From Paenibacillus sp. FSL H8-0079 (GTDB lineage Bacteria > Bacillota > Bacilli > Paenibacillales > Paenibacillaceae): a DNA stretch of 64,000 nucleotides. Below, piece by piece: positions 46,491 to 55,578 of this stretch. Both the position numbers and the translations under genes were made by a program. Below the pieces are notes generated by a model. The model searched no databases, was not told the origin of the DNA, and was given only the letters and a program-made list of their open reading frames with translations. Where the stretch lies: assembly GCF_037991315.1 (NCBI RefSeq), contig NZ_CP150300.1, positions 1,178,001-1,242,000 of the forward strand, given 5' to 3'. Within the stretch, counting starts at the first letter, position 1; each line of letters opens with the position of its first letter.

Positions 46491-46781
46491 TTGCTTATTT
46501 TGATTACGTATGATGTAAGCACAATAGATAGTGAAGGCCGAAGAAGGCTATCCAAAGTGGCGAAAAAGTGTGTGGATCACGGTCAGCGAGTGCAGAACTC
46601 AGTGTTTGAATGTATACTGGACGCTACTCAATTTAGACGATTGAGATTTGAACTGGAAGAATTGATTGATAAGGATACAGATAGTCTTCGATTCTATAAC
46701 TTAGGCGATAATTACAAAAGTAAAGTCCAACATGTGGGTGCTAAAGATTCTTATGATATGGGCGATCCGTTAATACTTTAG
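46491..46781 (+). CDS. cas2: Cas2 integration subunit
   Basis: A 96-residue ferredoxin-like dimer that bridges two Cas1 dimers. The beta-1 strand and conserved Asp read LILITYDVSTIDSEGRRRL, followed by HGQRVQNSVFECILD. It starts at TTG 46491, after AGGTG and 9 nt past cas1. Its stop is only 1 nt from the leader element of array 3. Confidence 0.95.
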   Translation: MLILITYDVSTIDSEGRRRLSKVAKKCVDHGQRVQNSVFECILDATQFRRLRFELEELIDKDTDSLRFYNLGDNYKSKVQHVGAKDSYDMGDPLIL

Positions 46782-46782
46782 T

Positions 46783-46974
46783 AGGTGCGAATGCCAAGCT
46801 CACATGATTTCCCTGGGGAATTCGCACCTCGAAACTTGTCGAAAAGGTCTTTTTTGTGACCTTTTGGCAATGATTTATGGTCGAAAATTTGTGATAACCG
46901 TTTTAAAGTAGTAGAAATATCGAAAATACGCTAATAGTTATTCTTCAAGCATAGTTATTACGTCACTTTTCGCT
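46783..46974 (+). promoter_or_regulatory. CRISPR leader 3
   Basis: It begins right after the cas2 stop with the 47-nt inverted repeat (46783-46829). TTGTCGAAAAGGTC and GACCTTTTGGCAA then form a clean second hairpin, and TTACGTCACTTTTCGCT touches the first repeat. Confidence 0.8.
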
Positions 46975-47889
46975 GTCGCACTCTGTATGGAGTGCGTGGA
47001 TTGAAATCCAAAGGGTCGGGGTCGATATCCGGTTTCTCCATGTCGCACTCTGTATGGAGTGCGTGGATTGAAATCTGTAAACGTAACTTTTGTACCTCTA
47101 TACAGTGGTGGTCGCACTCTGTATGGAGTGCGTGGATTGAAATACGACTCAAGAACAACTTCCGAGTAAATTCCTGCTCGTCGCACTCTGTATGGAGTGC
47201 GTGGATTGAAATTTCTGTCATGTTCGGACCCATTGCAATGTGCAACTGGTCGCACTCTGTATGGAGTGCGTGGATTGAAATATATCCGTCACCCCTTGAT
47301 TGATTTTCTAGGACGTCGCACTCTGTATGGAGTGCGTGGATTGAAATGGTAACGGCGCAACTATAGGAACGCTTGGCGATAGTCGCACTCTGTATGGAGT
47401 GCGTGGATTGAAATTCATAAGAAAACAGCCTGTAGTAGAAGATGGCGAGGTCGCACTCTGTATGGAGTGCGTGGATTGAAATACGAAACTACCATTCGCG
47501 GTCTAATCCGCAAGTAAGTCGCACTCTGTATGGAGTGCGTGGATTGAAATATTTCTGGATACTTCCATCTTATTAAGCAGCTCCAGTCGCACTCTGTATG
47601 GAGTGCGTGGATTGAAATAACTTTGCGCATCAAATCACCTTGGGCGATCTGCTGTCGCACTCTGTATGGAGTGCGTGTATTGAAATCTTGGAAGCGGAAA
47701 ACCGCCCACAAACGAGTGTGGTCGCACTCTGTATGGAGTGCGTGGATTGAAATTTTATCGAATAGAGCTTTTACTACAGCCAAGAACGGTCGCACTCTGT
47801 ATGGAGTGCGTGGATTGAAATCTGATCGGAGGGCTTTTAAATGCTTGATTGATTAAGTCGCACTCCGTATAGAATGCGTTGGTACAACT
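46975..47889 (+). CRISPR. CRISPR array 3, type I-C variant repeat, 14 repeats and 13 spacers
   Basis: Repeats start at 46975, 47042, 47111, 47180, 47249, 47315, 47382, 47450, 47518, 47586, 47654, 47721, 47789 and 47857. The first 13 carry GTCGCACTCT instead of GTCGCACTCC, turning a C-G stem pair into a wobble. The copy at 47654 also has GTGTATT for GTGGATT. The final degenerate repeat at 47857 has the ancestral CTCC. Confidence 0.96.
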
Positions 47890-47970
47890 AAAAATGGCTT
47901 GTAGTTAGTTTTGTAGTACAACGCTTTGTAATCTTTGGTCAAAATCAAAATTGGATTATTGCATGAATAG

Positions 47971-48420
47971 ACAACTACCTATTTTTCGCTGGAAAACCTG
48001 CCTTTACTTATTCGACTTAAATGTAAGAAAAAAATGCGTTTTCCCACATTTCTCGGCTCCACGCTTCATGGTGTTACTTCGTTGGCTCGGGCACAGATCT
48101 TTGGAATGGGAGAGTAGCGAAAGGCTTTCGAACCGACAGACATTTTTTTGAAATCAGTATGGCAGATCTGTAAACAGGGATAGTTCATATGAACGCAGCT
48201 GCATTAGAAAACCTGTCTGCCGGATTGTATTTGAATGAGATGTATTGATACTCCAGTCGGAAAAGGGAATCGGTGGATTGAGTGGCATGCTGGGTTCACT
48301 ATCGTTTGAGGGGGAACATTCTCCCTTTATCAATTGGCTGAACGCTGCCCGTATTTTACATATTGCTAGGAAATCTAATTTTGGTTGTGTACAGATCGAT
48401 GTGACCTACAGGTCAATGTG
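47971..48420 (+). pseudogene. cas6: Relic of a Cas6 endoribonuclease gene
   Basis: Two pieces in different frames. The left piece (47971-48117) encodes LENLPLLIRLKCKKKM then RFPTFLGSTLHGVTS, like the N-terminal region of PF10040-type Cas6 proteins (lP.flGstLRGa). The right piece (about 48250-48420) encodes YSSRK, a frameshift, then GGLSGMLGSLSFEGEHSPFI, NWLNAARILHIARKS and NFGCVQIDV, like the Cas6 C-terminus with its glycine-rich end. The middle is missing, and stops occur at 48115 and 48249. Type I-C does not need Cas6, so this is probably a remnant of another system such as type III or I-B. Confidence 0.65.
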
Positions 48421-48449
48421 ATTGCAGATCGTAATACAGGAGGAATGAC

Positions 48450-48872
48450 ATGGATAACACAGAAAGCTATGCGATATGGTATTCAACAGTTGCAGATTAC
48501 GACAAAATTATGGCCCAGTTCGTGCAGGACGCAAAGGGATCTTGTTCGTTTGAACAGGATTTTGATTTGGTTCATAAGTATATGGACTATGATCATGCTG
48601 TAATGATATGGTACGGTCAACAGCACGGGGAACTTGGTAAGGTTATACGGATCCTAAATCCTGCGCTGGACGAAGGGTTTTCGTTCATCATTGATCCGGT
48701 TGCGGAACTTTTGGAACAGCAAGGTGTTGACCAGATCAGTTACCTTTTTGCAATGCCTGAGGTGTGTTACGAGGGGCAAATCCATTCTAACGGCATGCTG
48801 GAGTTTTTGGGGAATGTCAAATGCGAGCAAGAGACTAGCGAGTGGATGGCTGAGCTTTTACGTGATCTATAA
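48450..48872 (+). CDS. Small acidic hypothetical protein
   Basis: A 140-residue soluble, acidic protein beginning MDNTESYAIWYSTVADYDKI, with a strong AGGAGG site before the ATG. Aromatic and acidic residues dominate (DFDLVHKYMDYDHAVMIWYG). The general look resembles polymorphic-toxin immunity proteins of the Imm22 type, but I cannot confirm it. It sits between the cas6 relic and array 4 with no toxin gene beside it. Confidence 0.5.
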   Translation: MDNTESYAIWYSTVADYDKIMAQFVQDAKGSCSFEQDFDLVHKYMDYDHAVMIWYGQQHGELGKVIRILNPALDEGFSFIIDPVAELLEQQGVDQISYLFAMPEVCYEGQIHSNGMLEFLGNVKCEQETSEWMAELLRDL

Positions 48873-48955
48873 TCTTTGAGCAGGAGTGATTACTGTCGTT
48901 TGTAAAGCAACAAAAGATGAAATGATACAGTATCGTCTGGAAAACTTGTCCAAGC

Positions 48956-49153
48956 TTGCCATACCGCCAAGGGATCATCAATGATTCTCGTGAGGTATGT
49001 TTCATGCTTTTTGGAGGGTATAAAGGACTTATGTTATGCAAATTGTTTAAAAACATAGATTTTGATAAACTTGATATTGCTGTATATGTGGATCTGCTAG
49101 TGGAACTGTCCTATGGAATGATTCAGATTGTGGATGGCCATGAAGAAATTTGA
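48956..49153 (+). CDS. Doubtful 65-residue ORF
   Basis: A frame with a TTG start and no clear ribosome site. It reads EVCFMLFGGYKGLMLCKLF and DKLDIAVYVDLLVELSYG. A separate short frame begins at GTG 48886 behind CAGGAG and stops at 48984. The two could be pieces of one broken gene. No family was recognised. Confidence 0.25.
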   Translation: MPYRQGIINDSREVCFMLFGGYKGLMLCKLFKNIDFDKLDIAVYVDLLVELSYGMIQIVDGHEEI

Positions 49154-49156
49154 GGC

Positions 49157-49360
49157 AGGTGCGAACCCCAAGCTCACATGATTTCCCAGGGAGATTCGCA
49201 CCTCGGATTTTGTCGAAAACGTCCTTTTCGTGACCTTTTGGCAACGATAATCTTGAATGGATACTGATTTATCATAATGAATGGTCATGTTACTTGATAA
49301 AGAACGCGGAAATACGTAGTGATGGTCTGGAAATATAACCTTGTTACGTCCTTTTTCGCT
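49157..49360 (+). promoter_or_regulatory. CRISPR leader 4
   Basis: A 47-nt inverted-repeat element (49157-49203) with GCTCACATGA inside, then TTGTCGAAA...GACCTTTTGGCAA, and TTACGTCCTTTTTCGCT directly before the first repeat. Confidence 0.8.
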
Positions 49361-49663
49361 TCGCACTCCGTATGGAGTGCGTGGATTGAAATATGATACT
49401 CTGTTTCTAATTCCTTTAATTCTTCGTCGCACTCCGTATGGAGTGCGTGGATTGAAATCCCTTCATCTACACTCACTTGGCCACTGCTTGGTAGGTCGCA
49501 CTCCGTATGGAGTGCGTGGATTGAAATCTGTAAAGCGGAATATCGTCCTGTCTTAGATTCGCGTCGCACTCCGTATGGAGTGCGTGGATTGAAATTGAAA
49601 AATAAATTGAATCACGCGCTGAGATAATGGGTCGCACTCCGTATAGAGTGCGTGGATTGGAAT
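49361..49663 (+). CRISPR. CRISPR array 4, type I-C, 5 repeats and 4 spacers
   Basis: Repeats start at 49361 (lacking the first G), 49426, 49495, 49563 and 49631. The last is degenerate (GTATAGAGTG and GGATTGGAAT). The others match arrays 1 and 2. It is a short array far from cas3 but with a full leader. Confidence 0.95.
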
Positions 49664-49834
49664 TCCGGGCTGCCGTGTTCCAGAGATGACGCTTGCATGA
49701 AGTACACCAAGGAGGGCATTGCCCAAAATAACTAATCCCTGTTCTTATGTGTTAAATGACTAGAATAGCTAATCGTAAAAAAGCTTGTAACTATGTCTTA
49801 GTTGAATCCGTCTAATAGGTTGAGGTGATTGAGC

Positions 49835-50611
49835 ATGAAACCATTTAAATATTGGAGCCAACGTTTGAGTATACTTTTGATTCTAGTCATTATTGTTGGC
49901 TGCGGGACATCGAATAAGGGCGAAATAACATCCAAACCCCAGGAAACGGATACGAAAGCAGCTTCAAAGGAATCAACGGAGAGATGCCCGGGAACCCTTG
50001 AATGGATTGATTTTCTGATGATTCATAATGTTACATATTTTCAAAACAACGAAGGGGTCAAAGTGGTACCTGCTGAACAAATTGGGGATAGGATAGGGGA
50101 AGTAACCTATATGCTGAACGATAATGTATGTGCGGATCACGTGACCGAGAATGGTGATGCGGCATATCTTCCGATTGGAACGGTTATATATGAACTGAAA
50201 GGTTATAAGTCGCATTATCGCGTCGTAGCGAATAATAAAGTTTACGAAGCAAAAGAAAATCCCAATGCGAAGACAATGGGAGACCTGATGGACATTGAAG
50301 ACAAAGTTGAGAGAGTCAGCCTTGAAAGCGGAAATGATGGCAGTCCAATCGGTGACTTCCCCCAAGAAGCCGCATCCGAATTCATGAACGAGCTTTTGCC
50401 ATTGCGTTATGTTGGCTTTGATGAGGTATATAAGAAATCCAAGCATGAGACAGGGATTTTTTTGCGTGTGCACCTTCAAGATGGAACATCTTTTCGAATG
50501 GTTTACTATCCGAAAGCGAATGCTTTCTCAGCAGGTGCTTTTGGAACAGAAAAGCTTCAATCGTTAATCGTGTCGCAGAGAAAAGAAATTAAAGCAGCTG
50601 CCGGATTATAG
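49835..50611 (+). CDS. Hypothetical lipoprotein
   Basis: A 258-residue lipoprotein. The signal segment LSILLILVIIVGC gives a lipobox Cys near residue 23, followed by a Lys/Thr-rich linker. The mature domain contains ERCPGTLEWIDFLMIHNVTY and YLPIGTVIYELKGYKSHYRV. I chose ATG 49835, after GAGGTGAT, over the in-frame TTG at 49829. No characterised family was recognised. It is likely co-transcribed with the lipoprotein that follows 22 nt later. Confidence 0.7.
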   Translation: MKPFKYWSQRLSILLILVIIVGCGTSNKGEITSKPQETDTKAASKESTERCPGTLEWIDFLMIHNVTYFQNNEGVKVVPAEQIGDRIGEVTYMLNDNVCADHVTENGDAAYLPIGTVIYELKGYKSHYRVVANNKVYEAKENPNAKTMGDLMDIEDKVERVSLESGNDGSPIGDFPQEAASEFMNELLPLRYVGFDEVYKKSKHETGIFLRVHLQDGTSFRMVYYPKANAFSAGAFGTEKLQSLIVSQRKEIKAAAGL

Positions 50612-50633
50612 GGATTGGAGAGGAGGTCCAGCA

Positions 50634-51170
50634 TTGAGACATTTCTCCTACATCCTGATGATGTGTCTTGTCCTACTCGGTTGTTCCGAATCATCAGTGG
50701 AAAGCAACGATACAGCACCAGACCAAATTCAAAGAGAAGGACAAATGATGACGGCAACCAGACAATCAGGGGAGTATGAACTCCGGTTAATTGTCCACCA
50801 ATCTGGTGATCACAACTTCACTTTTCAACCGGGAATAAAATATAGAGGCCAAGATGCCAACAATGAGATATATCATTCCAAAGATGTGTTCGATATAGAT
50901 CTGCAAATGGATGGAGAGACGATTCTCCCGCTGAGGTCGGGCACCAGTGAAGAATTGATAACGAAATTAACGAAAGATAGCTGGTATTCGAATGAAGTTG
51001 AAATAACACTCACTCCAGAGCAGGTTCAACAACTATCGAATGGTGAGATCGATGTTATTCTTAGCGCTGTTTTTCGATCCGAACAATCCGGTTATAATGA
51101 CGAGAAAAAGATGATTATAAGTGGAGAAGAAATATTGTTTAGACAAGTAAATGCTGATCAAAAGGAATAA
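50634..51170 (+). CDS. Hypothetical lipoprotein
   Basis: A 178-residue lipoprotein. TTG 50634 lies after GAGAGGAGG, and the signal segment YILMMCLVLLGC gives a lipobox Cys near residue 17. The mature part looks beta-rich, with QSGEYELRLIVHQSGDHNFT, and resembles extracellular immunoglobulin-like folds. It is second in a two-gene unit with the gene at 49835 and is followed by a terminator. Confidence 0.65.
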   Translation: MRHFSYILMMCLVLLGCSESSVESNDTAPDQIQREGQMMTATRQSGEYELRLIVHQSGDHNFTFQPGIKYRGQDANNEIYHSKDVFDIDLQMDGETILPLRSGTSEELITKLTKDSWYSNEVEITLTPEQVQQLSNGEIDVILSAVFRSEQSGYNDEKKMIISGEEILFRQVNADQKE

Positions 51171-51184
51171 AACACCTGGTAACC

Positions 51185-51236
51185 AAAAAAAACCAAGGCT
51201 TCGAGTATAATCACTCATGAGCCTAGGTTTTTTTGG
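51185..51236. terminator. Bidirectional terminator between lipoprotein and chemotaxis genes
   Basis: AAAAAAACC then AAGGCT pair with AGCCT then AGGTTTTTTT. T and A tracts on both sides serve convergent genes. Confidence 0.8.
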
Positions 51237-51273
51237 CATTACATGTAATGTACTAACGATTTTTCAACGTATC

Positions 51274-53037
51274 TTAAATTTCCTTTACCTTGAAGAACGA
51301 GATTAACTCTTGCAACTGCTCAGATACTTCCGCCAGTTCGTCAGAGGCGCTGACGATTGAAGCCATGGAGGCTTCCTGTTCAGCAACGGATTGTTCGATG
51401 CGTTTCGTGCTGTTCGCCGCCTTGCTGACATTTGCGGATAATTCATCCGCGGTAGCAGACATTTCTTGAGTGCTTGCAGAAATCTCTTCAGTAGAGCTGG
51501 AGATATCCTGAATCTGGTTCGCAACCTTATTCGTAGCATTCAAAATGTTTTCGAAGAATACGCCAGTCTCCTGGGTAACCTCCAAGCCTTTCGTTACTTC
51601 CTGAGAGCCCAAATGCATGGCTTCGGAAGACTGCATGATGTCCCGCTGAATTTCCTCAATCAACTGTCGGATTTGCTTCGCTGATTCCTGGGATTGCTCT
51701 GCCAGGTTACGTACCTCACCTGCAACAACAGCAAAACCTCTTCCTTCTTCACCTGCGCGGGCAGCCTCAATGGAAGCATTAAGCGCCAGCAAGTTGGTTT
51801 GTCCTGCAATCTCCGTGATCAGGTTGACAATGTTACTAATCTGGTTCGAGTTATTTTCCAAAGACTGAATCGAGTTTGACGTATTTTGCACCGCACCGGA
51901 GATCAGGCGCATCTGTTCAATAACTTGCTGCATTACCACATTACCCGTGCTGGAGCGTTGCTCCATACTGAGTGCTTCGTCAGCCACATCGGCTGAACTG
52001 CTCGCAATTGTCTGCACTACCGTTGACATCTCTGTCATAGCGCGTGCGTTCTCCACGGTGGCTTTATCCTGAGACACCAAGCCAGTGGATATTTCACGAA
52101 TGTTGTGACTGATGGATTGAATATTATCGTTGTTTTTCGCTGAAATCTCCAAAAGCTGTTTAGACGAATTCGAGAGGTGATTGGACGTGGTTTGCACCTT
52201 GAATATCGTCGTGTTGAATCGTTCGATCATTGCATTGAACTTCTCGTTGATAATACCCAGATCGTCCCGGCCTGTTTGAATAGTTACATTCAGATTACCC
52301 GTGCTGACTTCCTCGATTCCCTTCATCAGGTTGCGAATTGGCAGCAACGTTCTTTTGAGCAAAATGAATTGCAACACCATGAACAGGATCAGGAAGCCGA
52401 CAAGGAACATCAATCCGTACGTAAGCAATTCATTAAGTCCTTTTGGAACGGCACTTGCATCGACATCGAAGTAAAGAGCAGCGTACATGGAACCATCTGC
52501 GTTATTAATCGGGTAGATCAGGGTGGTCCAAGTTCCATACTCATCGGTGTAGAAATCACTGAAGGCAGGCTCTCCGTCCTCTTTCATCTGTTCCAGCACC
52601 ACAACGTTATTCTCGGGCAGCGGGTACATGGCACCTGCGGGCAGGTTACCTTCCTCGAATGGTTGCAATAGGTTCGTTGGAATTGCGATGATGGACGTTC
52701 CATTTCCTTGTTCAAGTTCTGAACCGAAAATGTACGCCTGAGCGATATTTGGATAGAACTCATGGATGGAATCGAGATAAGCTTTCATTTCCTGCTGTAC
52801 AGGACCGGTGTAGCTTTTTTCACTGGCGGCTTTAGCGACTTTGGCCGTGTCCAGATCATCGTACCATTTCTGGGTGATGACGGTGGCTTGGTCGTGTAAC
52901 TGTTCGACTAGAATGTTCTTTTGCAGCTGGTAAGCCACGGTAATCAGGATAATACCAATTAAGGTGATGCTACCGAATGAGATCACCAGATTTTTAACAA
53001 AGAAAGGCATGGTACTCCAACGAAGCTTATTAAACAA
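51274..53037 (-). CDS. Methyl-accepting chemotaxis protein
   Basis: A 587-residue transmembrane receptor. The first helix (about 13-33) reads [20 protein letters not shown], and an external Cache-like sensor spans about 40-195. The second helix (about 198-222) reads [24 protein letters not shown] (about 223-275) is followed by a signalling domain with the hairpin tip [20 protein letters not shown] near 425. It starts at TTG 53037, after AAGGAGTG. It signals to CheA; the ligand is unknown. Confidence 0.9.
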   Translation of the reverse strand: MFNKLRWSTMPFFVKNLVISFGSITLIGIILITVAYQLQKNILVEQLHDQATVITQKWYDDLDTAKVAKAASEKSYTGPVQQEMKAYLDSIHEFYPNIAQAYIFGSELEQGNGTSIIAIPTNLLQPFEEGNLPAGAMYPLPENNVVVLEQMKEDGEPAFSDFYTDEYGTWTTLIYPINNADGSMYAALYFDVDASAVPKGLNELLTYGLMFLVGFLILFMVLQFILLKRTLLPIRNLMKGIEEVSTGNLNVTIQTGRDDLGIINEKFNAMIERFNTTIFKVQTTSNHLSNSSKQLLEISAKNNDNIQSISHNIREISTGLVSQDKATVENARAMTEMSTVVQTIASSSADVADEALSMEQRSSTGNVVMQQVIEQMRLISGAVQNTSNSIQSLENNSNQISNIVNLITEIAGQTNLLALNASIEAARAGEEGRGFAVVAGEVRNLAEQSQESAKQIRQLIEEIQRDIMQSSEAMHLGSQEVTKGLEVTQETGVFFENILNATNKVANQIQDISSSTEEISASTQEMSATADELSANVSKAANSTKRIEQSVAEQEASMASIVSASDELAEVSEQLQELISFFKVKEI

Positions 53038-53481
53038 GGTTGTTCACTCCTTCTACGATTGTGACAAAGGACTTATCCTGGGCGTTGTACACGCTATGTA
53101 ATTGTTGGATCAAATGCTGTGGAATCGTTTCCTATATATCGTATCTAATCAAATTCTCTTTTGGTTCTGAAAAGCTTTTTCATCTTGTCTTTTAATATTC
53201 ACGTATATGAACTCCAGGTAAGTTCTACTCCTTAGTTATATCGTTATTTCGACATATTAATGTTAGATATTTCTAGTAAAATAGGTCTTATGAACTGGTT
53301 CCGCGGGATTATATTGCGCTTCCATATAGCTTCACGTATATCGATGGAGGCTTCTTTGGCATAAAGCTTCACGGGTGTTTATTGAGATGTATACCATTTA
53401 AGATTCACTAAAGGTTCGTCCTCTACCATGGTTACATAAGCCTCAGTTGCTTAACAGAAACCTAAAAGGAGGATTCATCAT
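53038..53481. other. Gene-free region between divergent mcp and cotH-like genes
   Basis: 443 bp without a credible gene. A SigD-like element for the mcp lies at 53136-53162. ATAGCTTCACG (53336-53346) and a near copy, AAAGCTTCACG (53363-53373), form a short direct repeat of unknown meaning. The ribosome site of the right gene is AAAAGGAGGA. Confidence 0.4.
53136..53162 (-). promoter_or_regulatory. Candidate SigD promoter of the chemotaxis gene
   Basis: On the minus strand AAAA, 15 bp and TACGATAT resemble the flagellar sigma-D consensus TAAA-N15-GCCGATAT (9 of 12). Weak by itself, but apt for an mcp gene. Confidence 0.3.
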
Positions 53482-55485
53482 TTGAATATTTTATTACGAA
53501 AAGTTGCAGTTACGGCATTGTCCGTGACCATGGTAACGTCATCTTTTGGCCTGATTGCAAGTCCGAATGCGGCATATGCCGCAGAGAGTACAGCGACAAC
53601 CACGAGTGCAGGCGTGACGCAAGCTTATGAATCGTTGTTCCAGACGGATAACGTCATTGATGTGAATGTAACCATTGATGATGCAGACTGGAAGAGCATG
53701 CTCGAAAGCCCGCTGGATAAGGATTATAAGAGTGTTAGTGTGGAAGTGGACGGCAACAAGCTGGACAACGTCGGTTTCTCCACCAAGGGGAACCTGACTC
53801 TTAAAGCTGTAGCTTCAATGGAGGATTCGGACCGTTACAGCTTCAGACTGAAATTCGATAAGTACGACAAAACGCAAACGCTACTTGGACTGGACAAAAT
53901 GGTACTGAACAACAACTACGCCGATCCATCCTACATGCGTGAAGTTCTTCACTACGAAGCACTTCGCAGCATTGGCATGGATGCACCGATGACGAACTAC
54001 GTTAATCTGTATGTTAATGGCGAGCTGGTTGGTTTCTATACTGGGGTTGAAGCCGTGGATGACAGCTACCTGGAGCGCAACTACGGTGAGGACTACGAAG
54101 AAGGCGTTCTCTATGATACGGATGAGAAGAGCTATCTTCAATATGAAGAGGGCAGCGACTACAGTACAATCACCAAAGACTTGGGTACGGATAAGGACAA
54201 AGCCAAGCTAAAAACCTTCATCCAAACGCTGAATGAGATGCCAGAAGGTGAAAAAGGCGATATCGAGAGCGTACTGGATGTGGATTCGGCGCTACAGTAT
54301 ATTGCAGGCAACATGGTTTTCGGCAACTATGACAGCTATAACGGCGACAAAGGGCACAACTACATGCTCTACAGTGATGCTAATGGTAAGTTCACGGTTG
54401 TTCCTTGGGACTTCAACATGTCCTTCAACGGATATTCGGGTGGAGGCGGACGTGGCACAACGACCGGATCAACCACGATCAACACCAACGCAACGAACGT
54501 ATCTGTAGATGAGCCTGTACTAGGCATTAGCATGGAAAATGTACCGATGATTAACAACCTGCTTGCTGTGCCGGAGTATAAGGGAAAATATTTGAGCTAC
54601 GTCAATGAATTGACGGACTATATGGAAGGTATTCAGGATCGTATCACTGGTCTTGCCAATGAGATTCGTCCTTATGTGGAAGCAGATCCCACGAAGTTTT
54701 ATACGACAGAACAGTTTGAATCCAACATCGCTTATTCTACAAACGCAGACGTAGCAGGTGGCATGGGCGGTACTCCACCAGAAGGATTTGAAGGTATGAC
54801 ACCACCCGAGGGCATGGAAGGCATGACGCCGCCTGAAGGTTTCGAAGGAATGACACCTCCAGATGGAACAACACCTCCGACTCAGCCAGGTGCCGCAACT
54901 GGAAACGGTACAACAGATTCAACAACGGGTACAGACAGTACGCAGACACGCCCTGGCGGTAACTTTGGCGGCGGTGGAGGCGGAGGCATGGGCTCCATGG
55001 CTGCCGGATCACTGACGACATTTGCACTGAACCGTCTTGCGAATCTGCAAGAGCAACTTGGACGTGAGGTTACGCCTTTGCCTGAGACTTCGGAAGAGAC
55101 AGGTTCGAATACTTCATCCGGAGCAACAGATACAACGATTACCGTAACACTTGATGGTAGATCGATTACATTCCCGGATCAGGACCCGCTGCAGCAAAGT
55201 GGCCGAGTAATGGTACCTGTTAACGCAATTCTCGAAGCACTGGGTGCAGAAGTGACGTGGGACAAGACGGCGAAGACGGTCACAGCTATTTTGAATAACC
55301 AGACCCTTGTACTCAAAATCGGAAGCAGCACGGCCACTGTAAATGGGGAGAAACTCGAAATTGATTCACCAGCCATCATTCAAAATAGTCGCACACTCGT
55401 GCCTGTACGTTTCATCTCAGAAGGACTGGGATTGACTGTGGATTGGGATCAAACCGCTGCACAAGTAAGCCTTACATCCAAATAA
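53482..55485 (+). CDS. Secreted CotH-family protein with copper-amine-oxidase-like domain
   Basis: A 667-residue exported protein. The signal peptide ends near AYAAES (about residue 34). The CotH kinase-like domain (about 45-420) shows FSTKGNLTLKA, RYSFRLKFDKYDKTQTLLGL, LVLNNNY-like KMVLNNNYADPSYMREVL and the catalytic-type VPWDFNMSFNGYSGGG. CotH of Bacillus spores is an atypical protein kinase. Next comes a linker with three repeats of GMTPPEG type, then Gly-rich sequence. The C-terminal 120 residues form the tandem copper-amine-oxidase N-like module (VMVPVNAILEALGAEVTWD and RTLVPVRFISEGLGLTVDW), common on Paenibacillus surfaces. The start is TTG 53482, after AAAAGGAGGA. Confidence 0.85.
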   Translation: MNILLRKVAVTALSVTMVTSSFGLIASPNAAYAAESTATTTSAGVTQAYESLFQTDNVIDVNVTIDDADWKSMLESPLDKDYKSVSVEVDGNKLDNVGFSTKGNLTLKAVASMEDSDRYSFRLKFDKYDKTQTLLGLDKMVLNNNYADPSYMREVLHYEALRSIGMDAPMTNYVNLYVNGELVGFYTGVEAVDDSYLERNYGEDYEEGVLYDTDEKSYLQYEEGSDYSTITKDLGTDKDKAKLKTFIQTLNEMPEGEKGDIESVLDVDSALQYIAGNMVFGNYDSYNGDKGHNYMLYSDANGKFTVVPWDFNMSFNGYSGGGGRGTTTGSTTINTNATNVSVDEPVLGISMENVPMINNLLAVPEYKGKYLSYVNELTDYMEGIQDRITGLANEIRPYVEADPTKFYTTEQFESNIAYSTNADVAGGMGGTPPEGFEGMTPPEGMEGMTPPEGFEGMTPPDGTTPPTQPGAATGNGTTDSTTGTDSTQTRPGGNFGGGGGGGMGSMAAGSLTTFALNRLANLQEQLGREVTPLPETSEETGSNTSSGATDTTITVTLDGRSITFPDQDPLQQSGRVMVPVNAILEALGAEVTWDKTAKTVTAILNNQTLVLKIGSSTATVNGEKLEIDSPAIIQNSRTLVPVRFISEGLGLTVDWDQTAAQVSLTSK

Positions 55486-55527
55486 GAAATATCTCCTGAA
55501 GAGCAACGTTGTTGTACGGAGAATACG

Positions 55528-55563
55528 AAAAGGGATTCGATGGTCAGATCGAATCCCTTTTTG
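55528..55563. terminator. Bidirectional terminator between cotH-like and oxidoreductase genes
   Basis: AAAAGGGATTCGA pairs perfectly with TCGAATCCCTTTTT. T tracts on both strands. Confidence 0.92.
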
Positions 55564-55578
55564 CTCTGCTTTTTCAGG

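Noticed and set aside
47951..48151. 66-codon ORF reading through the left cas6 fragment
   Set aside because: It is in a different frame from the Cas6-like sequence and has no ribosome site; the region is better explained as a relic.
31554..49630. Self-targeting spacers in the arrays
   Set aside because: Apart from the crRNA-like unit, no match was noticed by eye, but this cannot be excluded without a sequence search of all 40 spacers against the genome with a TTC PAM filter.
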